This document shows positions 1 to 6,287 of a DNA stretch of 8,216 bases, piece by piece. Source of the stretch: Desulfobacterales bacterium (GTDB lineage Bacteria; Desulfobacterota; Desulfobacteria; Desulfobacterales; JAFDCJ01); NCBI GenBank assembly GCA_029939875.1, contig JAOZSC010000092.1, positions 1 to 8,216 of the forward strand, in the 5' to 3' direction. How positions within the stretch are numbered: the stretch's first letter is position 1; each line of letters starts with the position of its first letter. Both the position numbers and the translations under genes were made by a program. The notes beneath the pieces were generated by a model, which saw only the letters and a list, made by a program, of their open reading frames with translations, was not told the origin of the DNA and did not search any database.

Positions 1-924
1 AAAACAAAATTCGGCAAGGGACTGTTTATGGGGATGGCTTACGTGGCCGGAGCCGGGAGCATCGTAACTCTTCTGGGCGCAGCGCGCGGGGCGGTGGCAA
101 TCGGTTTTTACAACGATATTGTCGGGCAAAGCATCTCTTTTTTCGAACTGAGCCGTTACATGTTTCCCATCGGATGGCTGATGGTTTTTTTGTTATGGGT
201 GTTTTTCATGGTGGTGTGCAAACCTGAAAAGAAGGTCATTCCCGGGCTCAAGGAAAAAGTAACCACTCTCAACGCCCAGATGGGTGCCATCACCAGAAAA
301 GAGATCCTGGCCCTGGTCATCGTCGGCGGATGTATTCTCACCATGTCTCTGCGTTCCTTTATTCCCGCTTTGGAGCCCATCGACAAGTCGGCCATTATTC
401 TGATTTCCACGATCCTCTTTTTTCTTTTCAAAATACTCGAAATCAGCGATCTCGAGGAAGTCCCATGGAACATTATCCTACTGTTTGCGGGCGCCATGAG
501 CATTGGATTTTGCCTGTGGGACACAGGAGCAGCCAAATGGCTGGCCGTAAACTGGCTTGCCATGTTCAAGGAGGCCAACTGGTTCGTTTTTGTGATGGGG
601 ATCGCCTTTTTTGTGCTGATCATGACCAACTTCATCATGAATGTGGCCGCCATTGCCATATCACTGCCGGTGGCGTTCGTCATCGCACCTTATCTGGGAG
701 TTGCCGCTGAAGTCATTCTCTTTGCAGCCCTGGTGACGGCCGGGATGCCGTTTTTGCTGCTGGTGGGAGCTGCACCAAATGCCATTGCGTATGACTCCAA
801 ACAGTTTACAACCGGGGAATTTTTTCTCTACGGCATTCCCGCCAGCATTATTTTGATGGTTGTCCTCGGGTTTGCGGTTTACTTTCTCTGGCCCCTGATG
901 GGGATGACCGTTATTCAGGGATGA
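1..924 (+). CDS. DASS/SLC13-type anion transporter, 3' part (5' end outside window)
   Basis: This is the C-terminal 307 residues of a multi-span inner-membrane carrier of the divalent anion:sodium symporter (DASS/SLC13) type. The reading frame is open from base 1, so the first in-window ATG at 28 is internal and not the start. Family signs are the FGKGLFMGMAYVAGAGS stretch, which matches the end of the first repeat. A hydrophilic loop with PGLKEK (about residues 74-79) follows, then a VPWNIILLFAGAMSIG segment, and GAAPNAIAY (about 256-264), the second-repeat PN motif. Seven or more hydrophobic segments are visible. Family members move C4-dicarboxylates, citrate, sulfate or related anions; the substrate here cannot be assigned. 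Two motifs deviate from canonical DASS members: GAARG (26-30) replaces the usual GTPPN, and MNV (213-215) stands where SNT is expected. About 410 bp and a possible terminator separate it from the next operon. Confidence 0.8.
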   Translation, partial: KTKFGKGLFMGMAYVAGAGSIVTLLGAARGAVAIGFYNDIVGQSISFFELSRYMFPIGWLMVFLLWVFFMVVCKPEKKVIPGLKEKVTTLNAQMGAITRKEILALVIVGGCILTMSLRSFIPALEPIDKSAIILISTILFFLFKILEISDLEEVPWNIILLFAGAMSIGFCLWDTGAAKWLAVNWLAMFKEANWFVFVMGIAFFVLIMTNFIMNVAAIAISLPVAFVIAPYLGVAAEVILFAALVTAGMPFLLLVGAAPNAIAYDSKQFTTGEFFLYGIPASIILMVVLGFAVYFLWPLMGMTVIQG

Positions 925-966
925 AAGCAGCGCTCTATCCCCGCAAGACGCCCGGAGCCAAAGGAT

Positions 967-1007
967 AAAGGAGAATCAAGAATCAAGGGGACGTTCGTGC
1001 AGAACGC
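967..1007. repeat. Short tandem and hairpin-bearing stretch, possible remnant of a dispersed repeat
   Basis: The heptamer GAATCAA occurs twice in tandem (973-979, 980-986). It is followed by GGGG and a small perfect hairpin, CGTTC (992-996) / GAACG (1002-1006), with a 5-nt loop. The combination looks like part of a REP-like dispersed repeat, but only one copy lies in the window, so this is a weak call. A chance arrangement in intergenic DNA is equally possible. Confidence 0.2.
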
Positions 1008-1065
1008 TCATTGCATTAAAAAAGCAGCTGAATCATCGCCCCTTGGTGGGGTTGAAATTTTTTCC

Positions 1066-1090
1066 AAAATTGCACCTGCGGGCAATTTTT
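1066..1090 (+). terminator. Possible intrinsic terminator after the transporter gene
   Basis: AAAATTGC (1066-1073) and GCAATTTT (1082-1089) form an 8-bp stem. It can be extended by CC/GG (1075-1076 with 1080-1081) around a TGC loop if A1074 bulges out. The 3' arm runs into T1086-T1090, giving a short U tract. It lies about 140 bp after the transporter stop, and its 3' end overlaps the first bases of the FNR-like palindrome. The AT-rich stem and the distance make it a modest candidate. Confidence 0.35.
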
Positions 1091-1102
1091 GACTTAAGTC
1101 AA
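1089..1102. promoter_or_regulatory. CRP/FNR-family regulator site (FNR/HcpR-like palindrome)
   Basis: TTGACTTAAGTCAA is a perfect 14-bp palindrome of the form TTGAC-N4-GTCAA. It fits the CRP/FNR superfamily pattern; E. coli FNR prefers TTGAT-N4-ATCAA. From memory, the HcpR regulators of sulfate-reducing Deltaproteobacteria use a TTGAC-N4-GTCAA type site. Its centre, 1095.5, lies 41.5 bp upstream of the start point predicted from the hexamer TTTAAT at 1125-1130, which is the standard class II activator geometry. This suggests that the molybdoenzyme operon is switched on by an anaerobiosis- or NO-responsive regulator. Which regulator binds is inference. Confidence 0.6.
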
Positions 1103-1124
1103 TTCCTTTTTTTATTTTCCGCTA

Positions 1125-1137
1125 TTTAATGCTATCC
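1125..1137 (+). promoter_or_regulatory. Predicted activator-dependent promoter, -10 and start (distal)
   Basis: TTTAAT (1125-1130) matches the -10 consensus TATAAT at five of six positions. It begins after a gap of exactly 22 bp from the end of the TTGAC-N4-GTCAA palindrome, the spacing seen in class II FNR promoters. Transcription would start near 1137, leaving a 5' leader of about 197 nt before the catalytic-subunit start codon. An alternative overlapping hexamer is TATTTA (1123-1128). No good -35 box is expected or seen for this promoter class. Confidence 0.45.
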
Positions 1138-1207
1138 ACAGCAGCAGACTTTTTGAGATAGCTTCTAGTCATTCCCATCCGAACCTTGTGCGGTAATCCT
1201 TTAACGC

Positions 1208-1236
1208 TTGCTTTTTTACGGGGCCGTTATTATAAC
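1208..1236 (+). promoter_or_regulatory. Candidate sigma-70-like proximal promoter
   Basis: TTGCTT (1208-1213), a weak -35 keeping TTG, is separated by 17 bp from TATAAC (1231-1236), five of six matches to the -10 consensus. The predicted start is near 1243, about 90 nt before the catalytic-subunit ATG. The -10 box and start region overlap the 14-bp inverted repeat that begins at 1234, which suggests a regulated promoter. The prediction rests on sequence match only. Confidence 0.35.
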
Positions 1237-1270
1237 CTTAAATCATAGTAAGTTGATATGATTTAAGGTT
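1234..1270. promoter_or_regulatory. 14-bp perfect inverted repeat, operator or leader hairpin
   Basis: The arms AACCTTAAATCATA (1234-1247) and TATGATTTAAGGTT (1257-1270) are perfectly complementary around a 9-nt spacer. The dyad begins within the TATAAC box of the proximal promoter and ends 63 bp before the start codon. That is where a repressor operator would sit. In the transcript from the distal promoter it could also fold into a hairpin. No U-run follows, so it is not an intrinsic terminator. I do not recognise the sequence as the site of a known regulator. Confidence 0.55.
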
Positions 1271-1333
1271 TCTGATACCAGTTTACCAACCGGGATGCCG
1301 GCAGGTGTTCCAGCCAGATTAAAGGAGGAAGTT

Positions 1334-3874
1334 ATGAACCTCAAACGGCGATCTTTCCTCAAAATGGGGCTTGCGGCCGGTGCGGCGGCAACCCTGGACA
1401 TGAGGTTGCTCAATTATGTTGGGGAGGCGGCAGCCGCCCGGTCCGACGATGCCCCGACGGTTACCCGCACCACTTGCTCGCCCAACTGCACCGGCGCCTG
1501 CGGGTTCAATATCCATGTTTCGAACGGACGGATCAACACCATTATCCAGGCTGCAGATTATCCGGAGCAGGGATACAATCCCCGGGGATGCTTGCGGGGT
1601 CTTTCCATGATGAACCTTGTTTACGGCAAGGACCGCGTTAAATATCCGCTGATTCGAACCGGTGAAAGGGGTAGCGGCGAGTTTAAAAAAGTGAGCTGGC
1701 AAGAGGCCCTGGATTATACCGCTGAAAAGCTTAAAGGCATTATGGCAAAATACGGTCCGGAGGCCGTCGCTCTGACTGTTCAGGTGCCCGGCACAGGTTA
1801 CGTGCACAAAGGGGCTTTTGTGCGCCTGGCCGGACTGGCCCACTGGAGCATCCACCACGGATACGACCAGAACGGGGATCTGCCCATGTTCTGGCCCATG
1901 ACTTTCGGCGTGCAGACCGAAGAGCTGGAGTCCCTGGAATGGCCCAATGCGCGCTACACCATGGTATTCGGCTCCAACATTATCCAGACCCGCCTGCCCG
2001 ATGCGCACAACCTGATTAACGCCAAAAACAACGGCAAGCTGGTGGTTTTTGACCCCGACTACTGCTCAACGGCGGCCAAGGCGGATGAATGGGTTGCCTT
2101 GAAACCGGACACCGATGCCGCCATGGGTCTGGCCATGGCCCGGGTGATCATCGAGAAAAAACTATACGATGAAAAATTTCTGCAGGATTTCACCGATTTT
2201 CCCATCCTAGTGCGAATGGACAACGGCAAACGGCTGCGGGCCGAAGATGTAAAATCCCTGTCAGCGCAGGCCGCCGATCAAAAAATTCCGGATTACCGTT
2301 CCTTTTTTGTTATCCAGACTGCCGCCGGTCTTGCGGTTTTAAATCCCGAGCGGCTGGATCCCTCGGGAGCCGACCTCGAAGCGGCGCTGACCGTGGAGTT
2401 GACCGACGGCAGCCGGGTTCAGGTGCGTACCGTATTCAACGAACTCAAGGAGATGCTCAACGATTACAGCCTCGAAAAAGCCGCGGCCATTACCGATGTG
2501 CCGGCACAACAGATCGAGCGCATCGCCACGGAAGCAGCCGCCAACACGCCCCTGCATGCCGTATACGGCGCCAGCAACTACCAGTGGTACAACGGGGATC
2601 TCAAGGGGCGTGCCATCTCCCTGCTGCCGGTTTTAACCGGCAGCATCGGAAAAAGCGGCGGCGGAATCTCAACTTATGCGGGTCAATACCGCATCCGGTT
2701 TAACCTGAAAGAGTGGTGGTCTGCGCCAGGGGGTAAATTAAACTGGGTACCCTACCTTTATTTTCTCCAGGGCAAGGGCAAGCGCTATCCCAAAAAGGGC
2801 ATCAAGGCCATGGTCGGCGGCTGGGGCAACCCGTTTGACCAGCACAACATGGCCAATCGCCTGAAGGATCGATCCGCCTCCGGTGACATCGAGTTTGTGG
2901 CCACCTTTGACTTTTCCATGACCACCTCCTGCCAGTGGTCGGATGTGATTTTTCCGGCCACCAGCTGGTATGAAAATTATGAACTCACCGCCACCATCCT
3001 GCATCCTTACCTCCAGCTGCAGCAGCCGGCGGTTGAGCCCATGTTTGAAAGCCGCACGGCTTTCTGGGTGGCCCGGGAGCTTGCCAAACGGTTGAACCCG
3101 GAGTTTGAAAAATACTTTTATCCGGGATTGGATGAAAATGAGGCCTCTCAAGAAATCATTGAAGTACTGCTGAAAACCGGTGGCTTTGAAACCCGGGGCA
3201 TCACCCTGGAGATGCTCAAAAAAGGACCGGTGCGGCTGCATTCAACAGCTCCCGACGACCGGCAGATACCGTTTTACGAGCAGATCCATGAACGGGTTGC
3301 CTTCCCGCCCCGCAGCTATCCGGCGCCGTTAAAAGCCACGGCCCGGTTTTTAAAAAGCGGGCGGATTGAATTTTACAGAGACGAAGATCTTTTTCTGGAA
3401 ATGGGCGAACAGCTGCCGGTTCAAAAGGAAACCTTTGCCGACACCGAGTACAGAGTGGATCCGGCCGCCCGGCAAAAATACCGGCTGCGCTTTGTGACCA
3501 AGAATTCTCTTTACCGGGTCCATTCCACCCATTCCAACAATGTGTGGCTCAATGAATTGCAGGGCAATAAGCCCAAGGTTTTTTTAAACGCCAAAGATGC
3601 GGCCCAGCGCAACATCAACGCCGGTGATTTCGTGGAAATCTATAACAATCGGGGCAAAACCAAAGCCTATGCCGTTATTGACCCCGGCTGCCGCCAGGGC
3701 ACGACCATCTTTGAGCAGGGCTGGTGGGCCAGGTATTTAAAAAATGAATCCTACAACTCCCTGACCATGCCCTGGATCAAACCGCTGCACGAAATTTACT
3801 TCGTCCCGGGCATCTGGTCGCCGACCACGGTGTGGAACGAATGTCTGGTGGACGTCAGGAGGGCTACAGCATGA
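1334..3874 (+). CDS. Type II DMSO reductase-family molybdopterin catalytic subunit, Tat-exported
   Basis: 846-residue catalytic subunit of a periplasmic bis-MGD molybdoenzyme. The start at 1334 is chosen because AAAGGAGGAA lies just upstream and it places the Tat motif RRSFLK (residues 5-10) and hydrophobic region at the N-terminus; the in-frame ATG at 1295 lacks this context. C48-x3-C52-x3-C56 with C86 (PRGCLRG) would hold the FS0 [4Fe-4S] cluster. The segment GDLP with D182 aligns with the Mo-ligating Asp222 of E. coli NarG. GSNIIQTRLPDAH (213-225) and PDTDAAMGLAM (258-268) also match NarG-type enzymes. The C-terminal molydopterin-binding domain spans about 716-840. The length suits SerA/ClrA/PcrA/EbdA-type subunits (about 900 residues) better than NarG (about 1250). 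The type II assignment is firm; the substrate (nitrate, chlorate, perchlorate, selenate, an organic compound or other) is not determinable. The stop overlaps the next start (ATGA). Confidence 0.9.
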   Translation: MNLKRRSFLKMGLAAGAAATLDMRLLNYVGEAAAARSDDAPTVTRTTCSPNCTGACGFNIHVSNGRINTIIQAADYPEQGYNPRGCLRGLSMMNLVYGKDRVKYPLIRTGERGSGEFKKVSWQEALDYTAEKLKGIMAKYGPEAVALTVQVPGTGYVHKGAFVRLAGLAHWSIHHGYDQNGDLPMFWPMTFGVQTEELESLEWPNARYTMVFGSNIIQTRLPDAHNLINAKNNGKLVVFDPDYCSTAAKADEWVALKPDTDAAMGLAMARVIIEKKLYDEKFLQDFTDFPILVRMDNGKRLRAEDVKSLSAQAADQKIPDYRSFFVIQTAAGLAVLNPERLDPSGADLEAALTVELTDGSRVQVRTVFNELKEMLNDYSLEKAAAITDVPAQQIERIATEAAANTPLHAVYGASNYQWYNGDLKGRAISLLPVLTGSIGKSGGGISTYAGQYRIRFNLKEWWSAPGGKLNWVPYLYFLQGKGKRYPKKGIKAMVGGWGNPFDQHNMANRLKDRSASGDIEFVATFDFSMTTSCQWSDVIFPATSWYENYELTATILHPYLQLQQPAVEPMFESRTAFWVARELAKRLNPEFEKYFYPGLDENEASQEIIEVLLKTGGFETRGITLEMLKKGPVRLHSTAPDDRQIPFYEQIHERVAFPPRSYPAPLKATARFLKSGRIEFYRDEDLFLEMGEQLPVQKETFADTEYRVDPAARQKYRLRFVTKNSLYRVHSTHSNNVWLNELQGNKPKVFLNAKDAAQRNINAGDFVEIYNNRGKTKAYAVIDPGCRQGTTIFEQGWWARYLKNESYNSLTMPWIKPLHEIYFVPGIWSPTTVWNECLVDVRRATA

Positions 3875-4545
3875 GACGAGGCATGGTAATAGATCTTGAA
3901 AAATGCATCGGCTGCCGTTCCTGCGTGGTGGCCTGCAAACAGCACAACGCCCAGCCACCCGGAAACTGGTGGAATCGCGTGTTTACCCCGGGAAGCCACC
4001 GCCACCTGACACCGCCGGAAAAAGGAGAGGAGTATTTTCTTCCCGTGCACTGTCAGCACTGCAACAATGCACCCTGCGAGAAGGTCTGCCCGGTGAAAGC
4101 CACCTATCGAACCGAAGACGGCATGATTATGGTGGATTTTGAAAGATGCATTGGATGCCGCTACTGCATGGCCGCCTGTCCGTACGGGGTGCGCCAGTTT
4201 AACTGGGAAGATCCCAAAAAGGCCATGGAAAAATATGAGTACCAGCAGGACTACAGCTACGGGTACCCGGAAGAATTTCGCCTGGACGGACGGCTTGTCT
4301 ATATGCCGGTGCGTTTTAAGGGCGTGGTGGAAAAATGTAATTTCTGTGCCCATTACGCCGACAAGGGCCTGGACCCAGCCTGTGTGCGGGGCTGTCCCGG
4401 CAATGCCCGGCACGTGGGAGATCTGGATGACCCCGACAGCAAGGTTTCAAAAATGATCCGGAAGAAAAAGGGCTTTACGTTGCTGCCGGAAAAAGGAACC
4501 CGCCCCAACGTGTATTATCTGCCACCCCGGCGCAAGGAGGGCTAA
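3871..4545 (+). CDS. Four-cluster ferredoxin (electron transfer) subunit, PsrB/NrfC/DmsB-like
   Basis: 224-residue iron-sulfur subunit that should carry electrons between the molybdenum subunit and the membrane subunit. Sixteen cysteines form four groups: C12-C15-C18-C22, C61-C64-C69-C73, C93-C96-C99-C103 and C156-C159-C171-C175. All four groups are complete, so four [4Fe-4S] clusters are predicted; the Trp that replaces a Cys in NarH is absent. There is no signal peptide, as expected for a subunit exported together with its Tat-bearing partner. AGGAGGG (3857-3863) sits 7 nt before the ATG at 3871, which overlaps the previous stop as ATGA. This supports 3871 over the upstream in-frame ATG at 3832. 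At 224 residues it is much shorter than NarH/SerB/EbdB-type partners (roughly 330-510) and resembles the PsrB/NrfC group. Confidence 0.92.
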   Translation: MRRGMVIDLEKCIGCRSCVVACKQHNAQPPGNWWNRVFTPGSHRHLTPPEKGEEYFLPVHCQHCNNAPCEKVCPVKATYRTEDGMIMVDFERCIGCRYCMAACPYGVRQFNWEDPKKAMEKYEYQQDYSYGYPEEFRLDGRLVYMPVRFKGVVEKCNFCAHYADKGLDPACVRGCPGNARHVGDLDDPDSKVSKMIRKKKGFTLLPEKGTRPNVYYLPPRRKEG

Positions 4546-4548
4546 ACA

Positions 4549-5784
4549 ATGAGCACAAGCAAAAAAATCGGTTTTCTGGTAACAGGCCTTCTCATGCTGG
4601 CCGGCCTCGCGGCTTGGGGACTCCAGCTAAAAGAAGGGCTTGTTCTGACCCACATGCGCAATTCATACTCCTGGGGCCTGTACGTTGCCACCCTGGCTTT
4701 TTTTGTGGGCAATGCCGCCGGGGGTCTGGTGCTGAGTTCCATGATCTACCTGTTCGGTGTGACCAGCCTGAAGCCTTTTGCCAGAATCGGGGCCCTGTGT
4801 GCGTTTGCCAATGTTACCGCGGCCATGTTCGCCATCTTACCGGACATCGGTCAACCTGTGCGGCTATATAATATGCTGCTACATCCCAATCTTGTATCTC
4901 CCCTGGTGTGGGATGTGATTGTGCTCAACCTGTATGCGGGCCTTTCCCTGTTGTACCTTTACTTGCTGATGCTGCCCGACCTGCGGGGACCACTGGCCAG
5001 AATTGCCATCAAGGTGGACGATCCGGCCGCATTTTCTGAAAAATGGGCCAAGCGCCTGGCGCCTTACATGCTGGTTGCCGCTGTGGGAATCCACGTGATT
5101 ACCGCCTGGATTTTTGCCACCCAGGGCGCGCGCGACTGGTGGAATTCGGCTGTGATGGCGCCCGATTTCGTGGCTGCCGCCCTGGCCTCGGGAACCGCGG
5201 TGGTGCTGATCGTCTGCGTGCTGACTTACGGCATCAAGGAACAATACACTGCGGCTTACCGCGCCTTGGCCACTTTTATCGCTGTGGCCTTTTTCACCCA
5301 CATTTTTTTTATGTACAACGATTTTTTTATCCACGCCTGGTACGGATCAACGGAAGCTCTCGATGTTTTGGCGATTACATTTAAAGACTATCTCCCGGCC
5401 CATGTCTTTGAGGTGCTGGCCCCCCTGGCGGGCGTCATCCTGCTTTTAAACGGGAAGGTTCGAAAAAGCGGTGCTGCCATGGTCAGCGCCTGCATCCTTT
5501 TGGTGGCGGGAATTTTTGTCCATCGCTTCCTGCTGATGCCGGGCGCTTTTGACCGGGTGCCCCTGACCATTGCCCCCCTGGGCACGCAGGACATGCAGTG
5601 GTCGATGCCCATTGCCTCGGGTCAATATAACCCCCTGGGAAATACTTTTGTGACCAGCTGGCAGTACTTTCCCAGTGCCATTGAAATTGCCATTGTTGCC
5701 GGGGTGCTGGCCTACGTGGGCTTTCTTATTTTATTTGCCATTGACCGGCTGCCCATTGTAAACGCGCAAAAGGAGTCGACATGA
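4549..5784 (+). CDS. NrfD/PsrC-type integral membrane subunit (quinone-interacting)
   Basis: 411-residue, very hydrophobic protein with about ten predicted membrane spans (near 7-25, 40-66, 80-100, 120-142, 170-190, 203-227, 236-258, 285-300, 306-325 and 373-397). Family marks are SWGLYVATLAFFVGNAAGG (41-59), the DIGQPVR motif (99-105, DLGRPxR in relatives), and LLHPNLVSPLVWD (110-122). NrfD/PsrC-type subunits anchor periplasmic molybdoenzymes and oxidise or reduce quinones; they carry no haem. AGGAGGG (4535-4541) lies 7 nt before the ATG, and only 3 nt separate it from the preceding stop. Its place after the ferredoxin gene implies a three-subunit A-B-C complex. Direction of electron flow is not visible. 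Confidence 0.9.
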   Translation: MSTSKKIGFLVTGLLMLAGLAAWGLQLKEGLVLTHMRNSYSWGLYVATLAFFVGNAAGGLVLSSMIYLFGVTSLKPFARIGALCAFANVTAAMFAILPDIGQPVRLYNMLLHPNLVSPLVWDVIVLNLYAGLSLLYLYLLMLPDLRGPLARIAIKVDDPAAFSEKWAKRLAPYMLVAAVGIHVITAWIFATQGARDWWNSAVMAPDFVAAALASGTAVVLIVCVLTYGIKEQYTAAYRALATFIAVAFFTHIFFMYNDFFIHAWYGSTEALDVLAITFKDYLPAHVFEVLAPLAGVILLLNGKVRKSGAAMVSACILLVAGIFVHRFLLMPGAFDRVPLTIAPLGTQDMQWSMPIASGQYNPLGNTFVTSWQYFPSAIEIAIVAGVLAYVGFLILFAIDRLPIVNAQKEST

Positions 5785-6284
5785 TGGATGACACACACGA
5801 TTTCAAGCGGCTTCAGGCCCTGTCCCGGATTTTCAGCTATCCGGAACAGTGGCCGGCGCAGCATGATCTGGACTGTATCTGCCCCGCCGGCCGGCAGCGG
5901 CCGGGTTTGTTATCGCAAAACGATTTAACAGCCCTGCAGGCGGCCTATGTGCGTCTTTTTGTCAATGCGCTGCCGGAGATTGCCTGCCCGCCCTATGGAT
6001 CGTTTTATCTTGAAGGCACCCTGATGGGAAAATCAACGGTCCGGTTGAATCAGTTGTATAATGAATACGGGTTCCAAACCAGCGAATTGGCCGATCATAT
6101 CGCCGTGGAGCTGGAATTTTTTGCCTTGCTGACAACCCTGACATCCCATGCGCAAGTCCAGCCGGATTACGAGTTTTTAAGAGACCACCTGCGGCGCTGG
6201 ACGGCGCCCTTTTTTGATCGCGTTCAAAAAAATGACGACACCGGATTTTATGCAGCGGCTGCTATGTTTGCCGGAGCCTTTTGA
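5781..6284 (+). CDS. TorD/DmsD-family chaperone for the molybdoenzyme
   Basis: 167-residue cytoplasmic protein of the TorD/DmsD/NarJ superfamily. These chaperones bind the Tat signal of a molybdoenzyme subunit and hold it until the cofactor is inserted. Visible family marks are YVRLFVNA (56-63), CPPYGSFYLEGTLMGKST (69-86), LYNEYGF (92-98), and the helix SELADHIAVELEFF (101-114), which contains the DHIxxEL core. It is somewhat shorter than typical members (about 200). The start at 5781 overlaps the previous stop (ATGA); AAAGGAG ends 5 nt before it. The adjacent ATG at 5784, 8 nt from the ribosome-binding site, is an equally good start and would remove one residue. Its last place in the operon suggests a dedicated partner for the Tat-bearing catalytic subunit. 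The stop is followed after 3 bp by the convergent gene. Confidence 0.9.
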   Translation: MMDDTHDFKRLQALSRIFSYPEQWPAQHDLDCICPAGRQRPGLLSQNDLTALQAAYVRLFVNALPEIACPPYGSFYLEGTLMGKSTVRLNQLYNEYGFQTSELADHIAVELEFFALLTTLTSHAQVQPDYEFLRDHLRRWTAPFFDRVQKNDDTGFYAAAAMFAGAF

Positions 6285-6287
6285 CTT

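Noticed and set aside
156..683. Antisense open frame of 175 codons over the transporter gene
   Set aside because: The translation is low-complexity and basic with no recognisable domain. It lies fully inside a clear membrane-protein gene and is a shadow frame. The same applies to the other antisense or offset frames in the window.
1039..1063. Hairpin CCCC-TTGGT-GGGG followed by a T-run as a terminator
   Set aside because: The stem is only 4 bp and the T-run starts 6 nt after it; the hairpin at 1066-1090 is the better candidate.
1132..1140. DnaA-box-like CTATCCACA
   Set aside because: It is a single copy with one mismatch to TTATCCACA, with no origin genes or cluster of boxes nearby; likely chance.
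1253..1266. Second FNR-like site TTGATATGATTTAA
   Set aside because: Only the left half-site matches. It falls inside the 14-bp inverted repeat, which explains the symmetry better.
1295..1333. In-frame upstream ATG for the catalytic subunit at 1295
   Set aside because: It would add 13 residues ahead of the Tat signal and has no good ribosome-binding site, whereas the ATG at 1334 follows AAAGGAGGAA.
925..1333. Sigma-54 promoter or small gene in the intergenic region
   Set aside because: No GG-N10-GC pair with good flanks was found, and no open frame with a ribosome-binding site.
3832..3870. In-frame upstream ATG for the ferredoxin subunit at 3832
   Set aside because: It lies inside the catalytic-subunit gene without a ribosome-binding site. 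The ATG at 3871 has AGGAGGG at 7 nt and an ATGA overlap typical of translational coupling.
3796..4413. Antisense open frame of 205 codons over the ferredoxin gene
   Set aside because: It is opposite a strongly conserved ferredoxin gene, has no domain or ribosome-binding site, and is explained by codon bias of the real gene.
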